This document shows positions 1-8,355 of a stretch of 39,972 nt of DNA, piece after piece. This DNA comes from a virus. The notes beneath the pieces are model-generated. The model did no database searches and was not told the DNA's origin. It saw only the letters and a list, made by a program, of their open reading frames with translations. The stretch is taken from the IMG/VR virus record IMGVR_UViG_3300017743_000036, positions 1 to 39,972 of that record. One strand, written 5' to 3'. Position 1 is the first letter of the stretch. Every line of letters begins with the position of its first letter. Made by a program: the position numbers and the translations under genes.

Positions 1-2003
1 AAATAAAGTGTTGGGCCTTCTGTTTCCAACATTTGTCCTAATGATGTATAAAGATTTGGTGTCTTTGTTAAATCATTAATATCAGATGCGGCATAGTATT
101 GGTTTAAATCTGCAATATCTATTGGTCTTTTACATGGAGAATACACACAGTGGACAGGAGACTTTCCAGTAAACTCTGGTTGTCCTGTTGTTTGGTCTAC
201 GTGTCTCTGTACAACAAACCACGCATAATCATCATCTTGATCTACAGATGCTTGTTCCCACATAAAGAAACCCATACCATGGTCAGTAATAGTAATTCTA
301 TATGATAAAGGATATGTTCGTGCAGTATCGTCTATATCTTTTTGAGATCTTCTATAAAAATCTGATTTAGACTTAATTAATTGATAAGTACTACCTCTAC
401 CAACATTAGGTTCTTTATAGATATCACACAGTTCTCCAGGCTCTCTAGATACTGGACCTTTGATACCATCTCTAGATTGTCCTTTTGTCACAGACATGTC
501 ATCAAGTAATTGGTATGAAGTTGCAACATTAACTCTTACAGATGCAAGTTTTCTATCCCATTCAAAACGCAATCTCCATTTTTGGGGTTTACGATTTGAA
601 GTAGGAGATGTATATTCTGGTGTCAATGTGTCATCAGACAACAAATCTACCCCTTTAGATGATTCAACTAAAAATTTATCACTGATATCTCTTAGTGCAT
701 ATTCAACATCTACTTTATTATTGGATAATGGTTTTGGATAAATCAAGTTAAATGCGGGTGCATATGTATCAACTTCTTCGTATTCAATCAAAAAGATGCT
801 ACCAGCATCAATATATGAATTTTGATCCGAAGTTGCCAGAACTTGACCACCACCGTCAGTATTGACTGTAAATGTTTGATTTGCTGCATCCCAATTTAAA
901 TCTAATATTGCATATTGTTGTGAAGAAGTGGCGGGAATAAATACAATACCATCATTCGCAACAAATGCATGGTTTACACCACTTATTGCAGTTTGAATTG
1001 GACCCAATCCAGCCTTTCCTACTAATGCACCATATGGAACATCTAAAGAATGTTTCCAATGATATCCGATTGCAACATTAACATTATTGAGATCTGCTGA
1101 GTCTACCCATGTAATTTCTGAACCAGCAAGTAATGTAATAGTACTTCTTCTAGTCGCGTCATCTGATTCGACTGTGTAAAAACTTTCTGGTAATAATTTT
1201 CCATTAATTGAAACTCTAAATTCTCCATCTCCCAAATCACCTCTAGTGAATGGTAACATTGCAGTACCAGATGCTGCAGTCAATACAACATTAGATGATC
1301 CAATGGTAGAGATATCCTTTTCAAAAGAAGTTCTCCATTCTCTAACAACTTTATAAAGATGTTTAAAAGTTTTCTGTACACCCTCAATTCCTGTTGTGGT
1401 ATAATCATCGTTATATTGTGTAGTTAAAGTATGTCTAAGTTTTGTAACACTTGCATCTGTATATCCAGCCGCTACTGGATCGCCGTTAACGTCAAGAGGT
1501 GTTGCATGTGTTGCCTTTAACAATTCTGGTGTGTCATAAGGATGAACAGTCAAGTCTTTTGCAAGTTGGTATAATAAACCACCATCTGTACCTGTCCAAG
1601 AATCTTGCGCCTCTTGAAATCTAACCTCAACTGTATCACCAGATACTGGTCTATATTCTTCTGCAAAAATCAAAGAACCGAAAATTCCGGCACTTCTATC
1701 AAATTCTACAGAACCTAGGCCGGCAAGTTGTGAACCTTCTTTATATGTACCATCTTCCCAAGATGTTACATCGGGGTCTGTTGTAGTACCATCAACTGAA
1801 TTTTTACCTTGTGTTCTGTCAATAGAATATCTTACTTCACCAACTTTAATTTCCCAATTCCAATCTTTATCTTCGTAATCGATTTTTGAACGTAATGGAA
1901 ACACTCTTGTAGAACCGCCACCTGTATGGTATTCTACGTGTTGTCTGTGAGAGATATTAATAATCTCATTTCTTTGAATACTATACCCACTTGAACTTGG
2001 CAT
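1..2003 (-). CDS. Large virion structural protein, partial (3' end outside window)
   Basis: An open frame of 667 codons runs from ATG at 2003 to the left edge with no stop, so the C-terminus is missing. The start is preceded by a strong AAAGGAG ribosome site and a late promoter. No enzymatic motif is seen. The C-terminal part resembles the neighbour at 2069-3817. Both carry an R-L-R-(F/L)-E-(W/Y)-D stretch, then a block of the type TYP-(L/M)-x-YRIT-(I/F)-T followed by D-Q-(D/N)-DDYAW, an (V/A)QR-x-VD-x-x-TG segment and (V/L)HC-(V/M)YS. The N-terminal part (about residues 1-250) is not obviously shared. Its place at the end of the baseplate and fibre operon suggests a distal baseplate or adsorption protein. 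The function is inferred from context only; that it is coding is clear. Confidence 0.85.
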   Translation of the reverse strand, partial: MPSSSGYSIQRNEIINISHRQHVEYHTGGGSTRVFPLRSKIDYEDKDWNWEIKVGEVRYSIDRTQGKNSVDGTTTDPDVTSWEDGTYKEGSQLAGLGSVEFDRSAGIFGSLIFAEEYRPVSGDTVEVRFQEAQDSWTGTDGGLLYQLAKDLTVHPYDTPELLKATHATPLDVNGDPVAAGYTDASVTKLRHTLTTQYNDDYTTTGIEGVQKTFKHLYKVVREWRTSFEKDISTIGSSNVVLTAASGTAMLPFTRGDLGDGEFRVSINGKLLPESFYTVESDDATRRSTITLLAGSEITWVDSADLNNVNVAIGYHWKHSLDVPYGALVGKAGLGPIQTAISGVNHAFVANDGIVFIPATSSQQYAILDLNWDAANQTFTVNTDGGGQVLATSDQNSYIDAGSIFLIEYEEVDTYAPAFNLIYPKPLSNNKVDVEYALRDISDKFLVESSKGVDLLSDDTLTPEYTSPTSNRKPQKWRLRFEWDRKLASVRVNVATSYQLLDDMSVTKGQSRDGIKGPVSREPGELCDIYKEPNVGRGSTYQLIKSKSDFYRRSQKDIDDTARTYPLSYRITITDHGMGFFMWEQASVDQDDDYAWFVVQRHVDQTTGQPEFTGKSPVHCVYSPCKRPIDIADLNQYYAASDINDLTKTPNLYTSLGQMLETEGPTLY

Positions 2004-2049
2004 TAATAATCTCCTTTAAAATTTTTAGGACTTTTTGTTTATCTGAATA

Positions 2050-2057
2050 TATTTATA
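2050..2057 (-). promoter_or_regulatory. T4-type late promoter
   Basis: The minus strand reads TATAAATA, the exact T4 late-promoter -10 element recognised by the gp55 sigma factor with gp33. It lies 46 bp before the ATG at 2003, in a 65-bp intergenic gap, which leaves room for a short leader and the ribosome site. Confidence 0.7.
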
Positions 2058-2068
2058 AAACTTTTCTT

Positions 2069-3817
2069 CTAGTCTATGTTAACATCACTGTTGAAAATAT
2101 AGTCTCCATTCACTAACATCAACACTCTCATTCCGTTTCCATTTGGTAGAGTTGATAACATCCCCTGATATCTTCGGTTATCTGTATTTGTTCCATCTGG
2201 TTTGTATGTTTGCATAGGTACATTACTACTCTGTGCAACTACTTCTGAAGATGAGAATGCAATTAAATCAATTTCTTCTTTTGGATACATATATCTTTGA
2301 GTAGTGAGTCCTGTTGGGAAAGTGATAACAAACCTGTTATCATCTGTAATTGCAAGTTGTTCCATTGGGTTGATAATTGCATTACTATCTGTCTGGTGTC
2401 TAGTACAATCTTTGTGTACATCCCATGGTTTTACGATATCAAATTCTCTTGCAACAAATCTCCAAATATTTTTTGCCATAAATTCATCTGCGAGAGAATC
2501 TTCTCTGTCATATGGATTCAAAATATATAATGAATCTGAATTTAATTCGGATACCGAAAATTCATTTCCAGATTCATCATACACATTACCAATAGCATTT
2601 GCTGCAGTCTGTAAATTTGCAGCCTGTTGAGTAAAGTATACACCAAAATCTCTAGGCGAAACACTTTCCCTTGAACAAGAATACATACAATGTAATGGGA
2701 ATCTAGATGATTCATCAGTTCTTGTAATACCTGTTTGATTATCTACAGTTCTTTGTGCAAGTACCCATGCATAATCATCGTTTTGGTCTGTTGAACTATC
2801 ATCCATTATAAAGAAACAAAATCCACGTTCTGTGAATGTAATTCTATATTGCATAGGATATGTACCGGCTACTGAACTATCCTGTTTGGGGAATCTTTTA
2901 AACCAACCTTTGCCGCGTCTTTTATTTCTCCAACGAGTACTTCTATTAATAGTACCACCATCTTCAGGAATTACAATATCTTCGAAAAATAAATCAACAC
3001 ACTGGCCAGGATCTCGTAAGATAGAAGTAGAAACTGATGCACCATTTTCTAAAGTAATTAAACCATCACTAATACCTAATGGTGCAGTAATATCTCCGTT
3101 ATCTAAAATTTGGTTTTTGGTTGCAATGTTAATTTTTAACCACGCATAAGAAGGATTTGGAATTCCTACTGTGGCCTCCCATCCCGCCGGCAAACTTGCA
3201 TTTGTAACAGTACCATAGCCAGGATGTGAATTAACTAGGGTTTCTCCCCAAGTACTTACGAGAGTTTCATCAATTGCATTACCGTCACTATATGTGTCTA
3301 ATCCCAAATTACGCATTTTTAAATTTAGTTGATATAACTCTGCAGAAAATTCTTTGTCACTTTCAAATAACCTCGGACGTTCATCATATTCAAGACGCAA
3401 TCTAAATTTTTGATCGATACCTCTAGAAACTTGACCTTGATTTGGTGACATTTGGTCTGTAGAATCGTACACAATTACATGTTGCAATTGTGGTTGTCCA
3501 TCATCAGTAGTACCATAACTAGGTGTACCATCATATCCAGCAACAGGAAATACTGGGTCAAAAAATCTTTTTGTTACTAGGGTTGAACCATCTGCGGCGT
3601 CTACCACTTCATTACCAGATTGTGGGATTCCGTTGTATAATTGCCATTCTCGTTTTAAATCTAAATCTAAAACTTTGAGCATTCCACCATATGGAGTACC
3701 GTCCAATCCACCATCACCAGTAAAACCACCATTACCAGTGAAGGCAGTGAACCCTGTTCTTACAGTAGAAACTCCATAGTTTTTAAATGCTGATAAGGTA
3801 ACTTGTAATTGTGCCAT
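2069..3817 (-). CDS. Virion structural protein, paralogue of the gene at 1-2003
   Basis: 582-aa protein, probably a distal baseplate or adsorption component. N-terminal residues about 25-60 are glycine-rich. From about residue 140 it shares a domain with the left-edge gene: an FRLRLEYDERPR segment, then TYPMQYRITFTERGF, DQNDDYAW, QRTVDNQTG and LHCMYS, in the same order and spacing. This points to tandem duplication followed by divergence, since the N-termini differ. A basic patch rich in Arg, Lys and Trp (around residue 295) lies between the shared blocks. The 65-bp gap to the next gene and 35-bp gap to the previous one each hold a late-promoter-like element, so it may be transcribed separately as well as by read-through. 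No family with known function is recognised. Confidence 0.85.
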   Translation of the reverse strand: MAQLQVTLSAFKNYGVSTVRTGFTAFTGNGGFTGDGGLDGTPYGGMLKVLDLDLKREWQLYNGIPQSGNEVVDAADGSTLVTKRFFDPVFPVAGYDGTPSYGTTDDGQPQLQHVIVYDSTDQMSPNQGQVSRGIDQKFRLRLEYDERPRLFESDKEFSAELYQLNLKMRNLGLDTYSDGNAIDETLVSTWGETLVNSHPGYGTVTNASLPAGWEATVGIPNPSYAWLKINIATKNQILDNGDITAPLGISDGLITLENGASVSTSILRDPGQCVDLFFEDIVIPEDGGTINRSTRWRNKRRGKGWFKRFPKQDSSVAGTYPMQYRITFTERGFCFFIMDDSSTDQNDDYAWVLAQRTVDNQTGITRTDESSRFPLHCMYSCSRESVSPRDFGVYFTQQAANLQTAANAIGNVYDESGNEFSVSELNSDSLYILNPYDREDSLADEFMAKNIWRFVAREFDIVKPWDVHKDCTRHQTDSNAIINPMEQLAITDDNRFVITFPTGLTTQRYMYPKEEIDLIAFSSSEVVAQSSNVPMQTYKPDGTNTDNRRYQGMLSTLPNGNGMRVLMLVNGDYIFNSDVNID

Positions 3818-3849
3818 ATTAGTTTACTCTTTCTAATTCGTTATATATC

Positions 3850-3857
3850 TATTTATG
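3850..3857 (-). promoter_or_regulatory. Probable late promoter (CATAAATA)
   Basis: The minus strand reads CATAAATA, one base off the T4 late consensus. It sits 33 bp before the ATG at 3817 and overlaps the stop codon of the upstream gene. Confidence 0.45.
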
Positions 3858-4449
3858 CCGCAGAACCTGTATTACTTCCGCCGCCACCAGACAAATTTTG
3901 ATAATGTATTGGTACAAATCCATTACAAGATACAGTTGCAGTTATATTGTTAATTCCAGAATTGTCTCCATAAGAAAGTACGAAGATATCATCATTTTCT
4001 GGTTGTGGTAATATTAGACTATGGAACTTAGAAGTTCTATTGCCGGTGTTATCTTTTCCAGAAACACTTACAATTTTTTCACCAGTTGTCCAATCTTCTG
4101 TTTCACTTAATCTCCAAAAACCAATATCAAATTCATCTTGTATATCAAATCTAAACCAAACCTCAATAATAGAATATGATAAAACTGTTTCTTCTGGGTC
4201 TATTCCAAGACTAACCAATCTTTCTTTTGTTACACTGGGCCCAACCAATACTATTTCAGTTTCACATGAATATGCATTACCATAATTATTTGAGGTAAAT
4301 GACGAAATCATAGGGGCAAAGTCTACTGCAATATCACCATTCGGAGTTGTTACCACACCATTACTAACATTATCAATACCAGTAGAATTTCCATCTATAC
4401 CGATATTTATGATAAAATTACTTTGTTGACTGTTTTCTATATATGACAT
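3853..4449 (-). CDS. Hypothetical structural protein, glycine-tailed
   Basis: 198-aa protein of unknown family. The sequence is rich in Asn, Ser, Ile and Val with few Lys, and looks beta-rich. It has no signal peptide or membrane segment. Two Cys (about 80 and 175) are far apart. The C-terminus is a flexible tail of four Gly followed by SNTGSAA. It starts 3 bp after the stop of the 842-aa PA14-type protein, so it is very likely translated with it and may be an accessory or chaperone for that adsorption protein. That role is inference from position only. Start ATG at 4449; the preceding gene's end supplies the weak ribosome site. Confidence 0.7.
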   Translation of the reverse strand: MSYIENSQQSNFIINIGIDGNSTGIDNVSNGVVTTPNGDIAVDFAPMISSFTSNNYGNAYSCETEIVLVGPSVTKERLVSLGIDPEETVLSYSIIEVWFRFDIQDEFDIGFWRLSETEDWTTGEKIVSVSGKDNTGNRTSKFHSLILPQPENDDIFVLSYGDNSGINNITATVSCNGFVPIHYQNLSGGGGSNTGSAA

Positions 4450-4452
4450 TTC

Positions 4453-6981
4453 TTATCCATTAAAATATTTTGTACCAAATGAAAAATCTTCATTAGGGTC
4501 GTGCATCCATGAAAAATCAGAATTCTTTAATTGCCAATCATTACTATGGTTTGGAGATTTTACAAATACTCTCAAAACATCACGGCCGCGTCTTTCATAC
4601 ATGTTTGCAAATACAGGATATCTTTGTCCTGCTGTTAGATATTTAGAGTATTCCTGAGATGCAAATCTTTTACCATGATCCCCACCATTGTCAACTTGTG
4701 CGTTTGCGCGAGTCCTAGTACTTTTAAATTTTGCATGGTCTCCTAACCAAAAATAACTACCATCATCTGAATACGTATTAAATTTGTATGTACCAGAAAC
4801 ATGTGGTACAATATATCCATGATACATAGATACATAATAGTTACCAATATTTTCTGGAGTATCCATTTGGCTTTCAATATACTTAACTGTTGCAGGTCTA
4901 CCACCACGATAGTACCCATACCCACCTAATAATTTACTATCGCCCCACCAACCCCATACGTGATATCTGACAACGCCAGGTGACAGTGGTGGTAAAGTTC
5001 TTTTAGTATTTGCCAATGCATCAGCACTTGTAGAACCAGTTCTATTTAAATTCATTCCAGACCATGCTAAAGTAAATGCATGTGGATTTGTAGATGATGT
5101 TTGTTGTTTAAATCCGGCCTTTGCAACAGTTTTAATAGGTATATTATTTGTATCTCTAAATACGATAGTAAATATTTCTGATGAGTCATTTGCATGTTGT
5201 GGAAAGTTATATACTTTTCCTGAGTCCGCCTTTGATGCAATTTTTGTATAAACTACAAAACCATTTTCACCACCAGAAAATGACTGTAAACTCCACCCTG
5301 CAGGCCTTGCTGAATTATATTCAGTTTCTGTACGTACAGAACTTGGATTAGAAAATCTTTGTATTGCAACTATTAAATCATTATCTTTTATTCCTGATTG
5401 TAAATTTGCACTAAATCCAACATCCTGTATACCAACTCCAACTTGGTTAAGATCATTTATATTTGGCCCATCAACTTCTAACGCCAACATAAATCCGTTA
5501 TTATACGAACCTGTATCGTTTTGATCTAATTTCCATTTTGGTAATTTTTCACCTCGATTGTATAGAGAATATCCCCATTCAAAGTTTGTGCCCGTCAACT
5601 TACCAGATTCCAGTGGAGGTGTGATTAGGAAACTTGGAGCTGCATCGGAACTCACCCCAGCAATTAATATTACTGGATTTGGTAAAATACTGGATGCAGT
5701 AATAGTTGTCGTATTATCCACATAAACTGCACTTAAAGGAATATAATCTTTCTTTTGTTTTATTTGTATATCGGAAATACTAACAAAATTTTCTGAGTTA
5801 ATAAACAATGGATATACTTTATTCCAATTATTGTTATTCTTTACATAAACTTCTCTGATTTCTTTCCATGCACCAGAATCTTTTGCATATATTTCTTTTG
5901 GAACCCACCATTTTGTCCTATCATTTCCTAATGGACTTAGTAAAGTACCTGTCGAATTGTTTGGTTTAACATCTCTTACTACATTATGACCATTTTTTGA
6001 TATAACAGAAAATCTAAAAAATCTCTTATTCGCACCACGGCCAATATTATCACCAGAAACGTATGGTCTACCATCACCTATAACTTCAACTCCCTGATAC
6101 TCACCACCCTGATTAAAGTAGAAATTTGCAGTTGCATCACCATTTTTATAATGAGTTATAGTTGATGTGCCTTTGAAAAAACAAAATCCTGCTCCATCAT
6201 ATTTACCGCCAGAATGATGTGGTTGTACAATTTTAATATAACAGTTTCCACTTGCATTTCTCACGTTCATACTCATTAGTGCCCAAGAGTTTTGTCTAAA
6301 GTCAAAGTTTAGTGTCTGCATTACACGACCATCAGATTTTCTCACCAATGTCATGATATATTTTTCTCTGGTCATATCTGTATATTCCAGACCATTACTA
6401 TCATTACCAATGATATAATAAAATGAAAGAGTATCCATTCCAGTTGCATTGAATGTTGGGGATTGCCAAGAACGAGGATAATGTGTACCTATTTGTACAT
6501 ATCCTGTAATATCATTTCTGTTTGCAATGATACCATGTTTGGATGCACCACCAGTATCGCCAGAACCACTACCAAATCCACGGTTCTTTGCATCTAGTTT
6601 AAGACTCACTCTAGTCTCTGTCCAAGATAAGGGTTCGTTTGTTGCATCAATTCTTGCAACTTCTGTCCAAGGGCCCTCTTCTGTTTCACATGCCTCTAAT
6701 GATAAAATTCTATCACCTGTACCAATATTTGCAGGCCAAGTTAAATCATACGTGATATATGGATTTTCTCCCTGTTTTCTAGGATGGTTATCATCGATAG
6801 TAAAAACAGGTGTATACATTCTATCTAAATTATTTTCACTGTAATTTTTAAGTGGCTCATATAATCTGGCATCGACTGCCTTCAACCCTCTACCCTTATT
6901 ACCAGAGTGTTGGATTTGCAAATCTACTTTATACTCTACGTTCTGTTGATTAAGAGTATCATCTTTGACATAGTATGCCAT
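4453..6981 (-). CDS. Putative adhesin / receptor-binding tail protein with PA14/GLEYA-like C-terminal domain
   Basis: 842-aa protein, probably exposed on the tail tip or fibre. The N-terminal part (about 50-140) looks like a beta-sandwich. Around 365-393 there is a twice-repeated IYAKDSGAWK / VYVKNNNNWNKV motif of a kind common in phage tail-tip proteins. The last about 180 residues resemble a PA14/GLEYA lectin domain: a GTYKFNTYSDDGSYFWLGD core (near residue 737), then an Asp-Asn-Gly-Gly loop, a Y-LTAGQRYPVFANMYE strand pair and a final R-V-F-V strand. PA14/GLEYA domains bind glycans, often with Ca2+ held by a conserved Asp pair, here the DD of YSDDGS. Its position after the fibre-like gene fits host-surface binding. 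Domain call moderate; sugar specificity unknown. Confidence 0.65.
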   Translation of the reverse strand: MAYYVKDDTLNQQNVEYKVDLQIQHSGNKGRGLKAVDARLYEPLKNYSENNLDRMYTPVFTIDDNHPRKQGENPYITYDLTWPANIGTGDRILSLEACETEEGPWTEVARIDATNEPLSWTETRVSLKLDAKNRGFGSGSGDTGGASKHGIIANRNDITGYVQIGTHYPRSWQSPTFNATGMDTLSFYYIIGNDSNGLEYTDMTREKYIMTLVRKSDGRVMQTLNFDFRQNSWALMSMNVRNASGNCYIKIVQPHHSGGKYDGAGFCFFKGTSTITHYKNGDATANFYFNQGGEYQGVEVIGDGRPYVSGDNIGRGANKRFFRFSVISKNGHNVVRDVKPNNSTGTLLSPLGNDRTKWWVPKEIYAKDSGAWKEIREVYVKNNNNWNKVYPLFINSENFVSISDIQIKQKKDYIPLSAVYVDNTTTITASSILPNPVILIAGVSSDAAPSFLITPPLESGKLTGTNFEWGYSLYNRGEKLPKWKLDQNDTGSYNNGFMLALEVDGPNINDLNQVGVGIQDVGFSANLQSGIKDNDLIVAIQRFSNPSSVRTETEYNSARPAGWSLQSFSGGENGFVVYTKIASKADSGKVYNFPQHANDSSEIFTIVFRDTNNIPIKTVAKAGFKQQTSSTNPHAFTLAWSGMNLNRTGSTSADALANTKRTLPPLSPGVVRYHVWGWWGDSKLLGGYGYYRGGRPATVKYIESQMDTPENIGNYYVSMYHGYIVPHVSGTYKFNTYSDDGSYFWLGDHAKFKSTRTRANAQVDNGGDHGKRFASQEYSKYLTAGQRYPVFANMYERRGRDVLRVFVKSPNHSNDWQLKNSDFSWMHDPNEDFSFGTKYFNG

Positions 6982-6993
6982 TTATTGCCCTCT

Positions 6994-8124
6994 TTATACT
7001 CTATACCAAACATCACCATTAGAACCACCAGATGGTAGATTTGAACTAATTGTTTGGTTGTGTTGCGACTGATTACCTAAATTTCTTTTTGAAAAAGATT
7101 GTATGTGTCCTGATGAATCGACAATCACTTTATCAATCACTTCAGTACCATTGGTATTTACAGATGATGGATTATGTGTTGCGTGTGAATATGTAAATGC
7201 TGCAGAATCATATACAATTAAAGTGTCACCAGATGTTGGTGGTGTTTCTAATTTAAGAGCAAGTTGATTATAGATATTTGTATCTTCGTTTATTAATGAT
7301 TGTAAAGAAACATCTACTGCCTCTAATTTAACATCAACTGCATTAATATCGCCCTTAATATTATCTGTTATTGCATATGTATTTCCACCATCTGATGTGT
7401 AAACGCCGGCAGAGTTCAATCCAATATTTGTTTGTGATTTAGTTAATCTATTGTCCAATCCAACAATAGATTGAATATTTTGATTAATTCTATTTTCATT
7501 TGTCGCAGACTGAGTATCTAATGCAACCAAAGATTCTTTAACAGTACCAGTAATATAATTACCAACTAACGTAATATTACCACTAGAATCTGCACCAAGA
7601 TTTGTTTGCGTATTATTTAATATATCAGCTTCTTCTTTAATCTTCGTGTCTAATAAATTGTCTGCATTTGCGAGAGAAACAGATGTTGACAAATAATTAG
7701 ATGTTGTTGGTTGGATATATTGTCCAGCTGGTGTTAGACCTGCATTTAATTCAACTGCATCAATACTTTGTTGCAATCCAACATCGGCATCAATCCTTAA
7801 ATTCTTTTCAGTTAAAACTTCTGAATCAGTATATGCGACTAAAACATCATGTGCATTATTTAAACTCTCAACAAGGTTTGCACCAGCATATGCAACATCA
7901 ATACTTCCAAGAGGACCAATATTCGAAATATTGGTATTAATTAATGTTTCGTGTTCGTTAAACGCTCCTACTACAGTCTTACTATCTGTAGATAGTCCGT
8001 TAAAATCTCCTACTAGTGCCTGTACATATAATGCATGGTCTCTAATTTCATTAGTTTTAGTGGCCCAAACGTCAAACGTATCAGTTCTAATAACTTGTGT
8101 TAGTGATGGATATGTAAATGCCAT
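6994..8124 (-). CDS. Fibre-like structural protein with about 45-residue repeats
   Basis: 376-aa protein. The middle holds three imperfect repeats starting NAGLTPAGQYI, TNLGADSSGNIT and TNIGLNSAGVYT. Each is followed by a short strand and a helical stretch ending in an L-x-x-x-D/L heptad-like segment. Such units occur in trimeric phage tail fibres and baseplate spokes, where they alternate beta turns with coiled coil. The C-terminus ends in a Gly-rich SGGSNGDVWYRV tail. The N-terminus (SLTQVIRTDTFDVWATKTNEIRD) resembles attachment segments of marine T4-like tail proteins. It starts 1 bp after the small coiled-coil gene and lies 12 bp before the adhesin-like gene, so it may link adhesin to baseplate. 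No enzymatic motif; exact T4 counterpart not established. Confidence 0.65.
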   Translation of the reverse strand: MAFTYPSLTQVIRTDTFDVWATKTNEIRDHALYVQALVGDFNGLSTDSKTVVGAFNEHETLINTNISNIGPLGSIDVAYAGANLVESLNNAHDVLVAYTDSEVLTEKNLRIDADVGLQQSIDAVELNAGLTPAGQYIQPTTSNYLSTSVSLANADNLLDTKIKEEADILNNTQTNLGADSSGNITLVGNYITGTVKESLVALDTQSATNENRINQNIQSIVGLDNRLTKSQTNIGLNSAGVYTSDGGNTYAITDNIKGDINAVDVKLEAVDVSLQSLINEDTNIYNQLALKLETPPTSGDTLIVYDSAAFTYSHATHNPSSVNTNGTEVIDKVIVDSSGHIQSFSKRNLGNQSQHNQTISSNLPSGGSNGDVWYRV

Positions 8125-8125
8125 T

Positions 8126-8344
8126 TTAAGTTCTCTCTACTAGTATTTTTAATAATTCTTTTATTTCTTGCACTTCTGTTTTAATGTTGTCTATTTCTCT
8201 TTCAGTTTTATCAAATCGATTTACTCTTTTCATATAGTTTCTATATGATTGTATATCTGTATTAATAACCGCCTTTGAGTGCGGATCTCTGCGTAGATTT
8301 TTTTCTTCCTTAACTATCATAAAATCATTTATATCTCTACTCAT
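8126..8344 (-). CDS. Small coiled-coil virion-associated protein
   Basis: 72-aa protein. The N-terminal half holds a DPHSKAVINTDIQSYRNY motif that I associate with small proteins next to the giant DUF4815-type gene in marine T4-like phages. The C-terminal half is a short heptad coiled coil (FDKTEREIDNIKTEVQEIKE, then LLKILVE). It is probably an oligomeric baseplate or fibre connector; this is inference. It starts 11 bp after the stop of the 2255-aa gene, with an AGGA ribosome site about 9 nt before the ATG, and ends 1 bp before the fibre-like gene. Confidence 0.65.
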   Translation of the reverse strand: MSRDINDFMIVKEEKNLRRDPHSKAVINTDIQSYRNYMKRVNRFDKTEREIDNIKTEVQEIKELLKILVERT

Positions 8345-8352
8345 TATTTATA
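8345..8352 (-). promoter_or_regulatory. TATAAATA late-promoter match abutting a start codon
   Basis: Exact TATAAATA on the minus strand, directly before the ATG at 8344. A transcript from it would start inside the small gene, so it could serve only the genes further left, or it is a chance match in AT-rich DNA. Confidence 0.3.
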
Positions 8353-8355
8353 ATC

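Noticed and set aside
460-741. 93-codon plus-strand frame
   Set aside because: It is antisense to the left-edge structural gene, whose frame is continuous and shows clear similarity to its paralogue.
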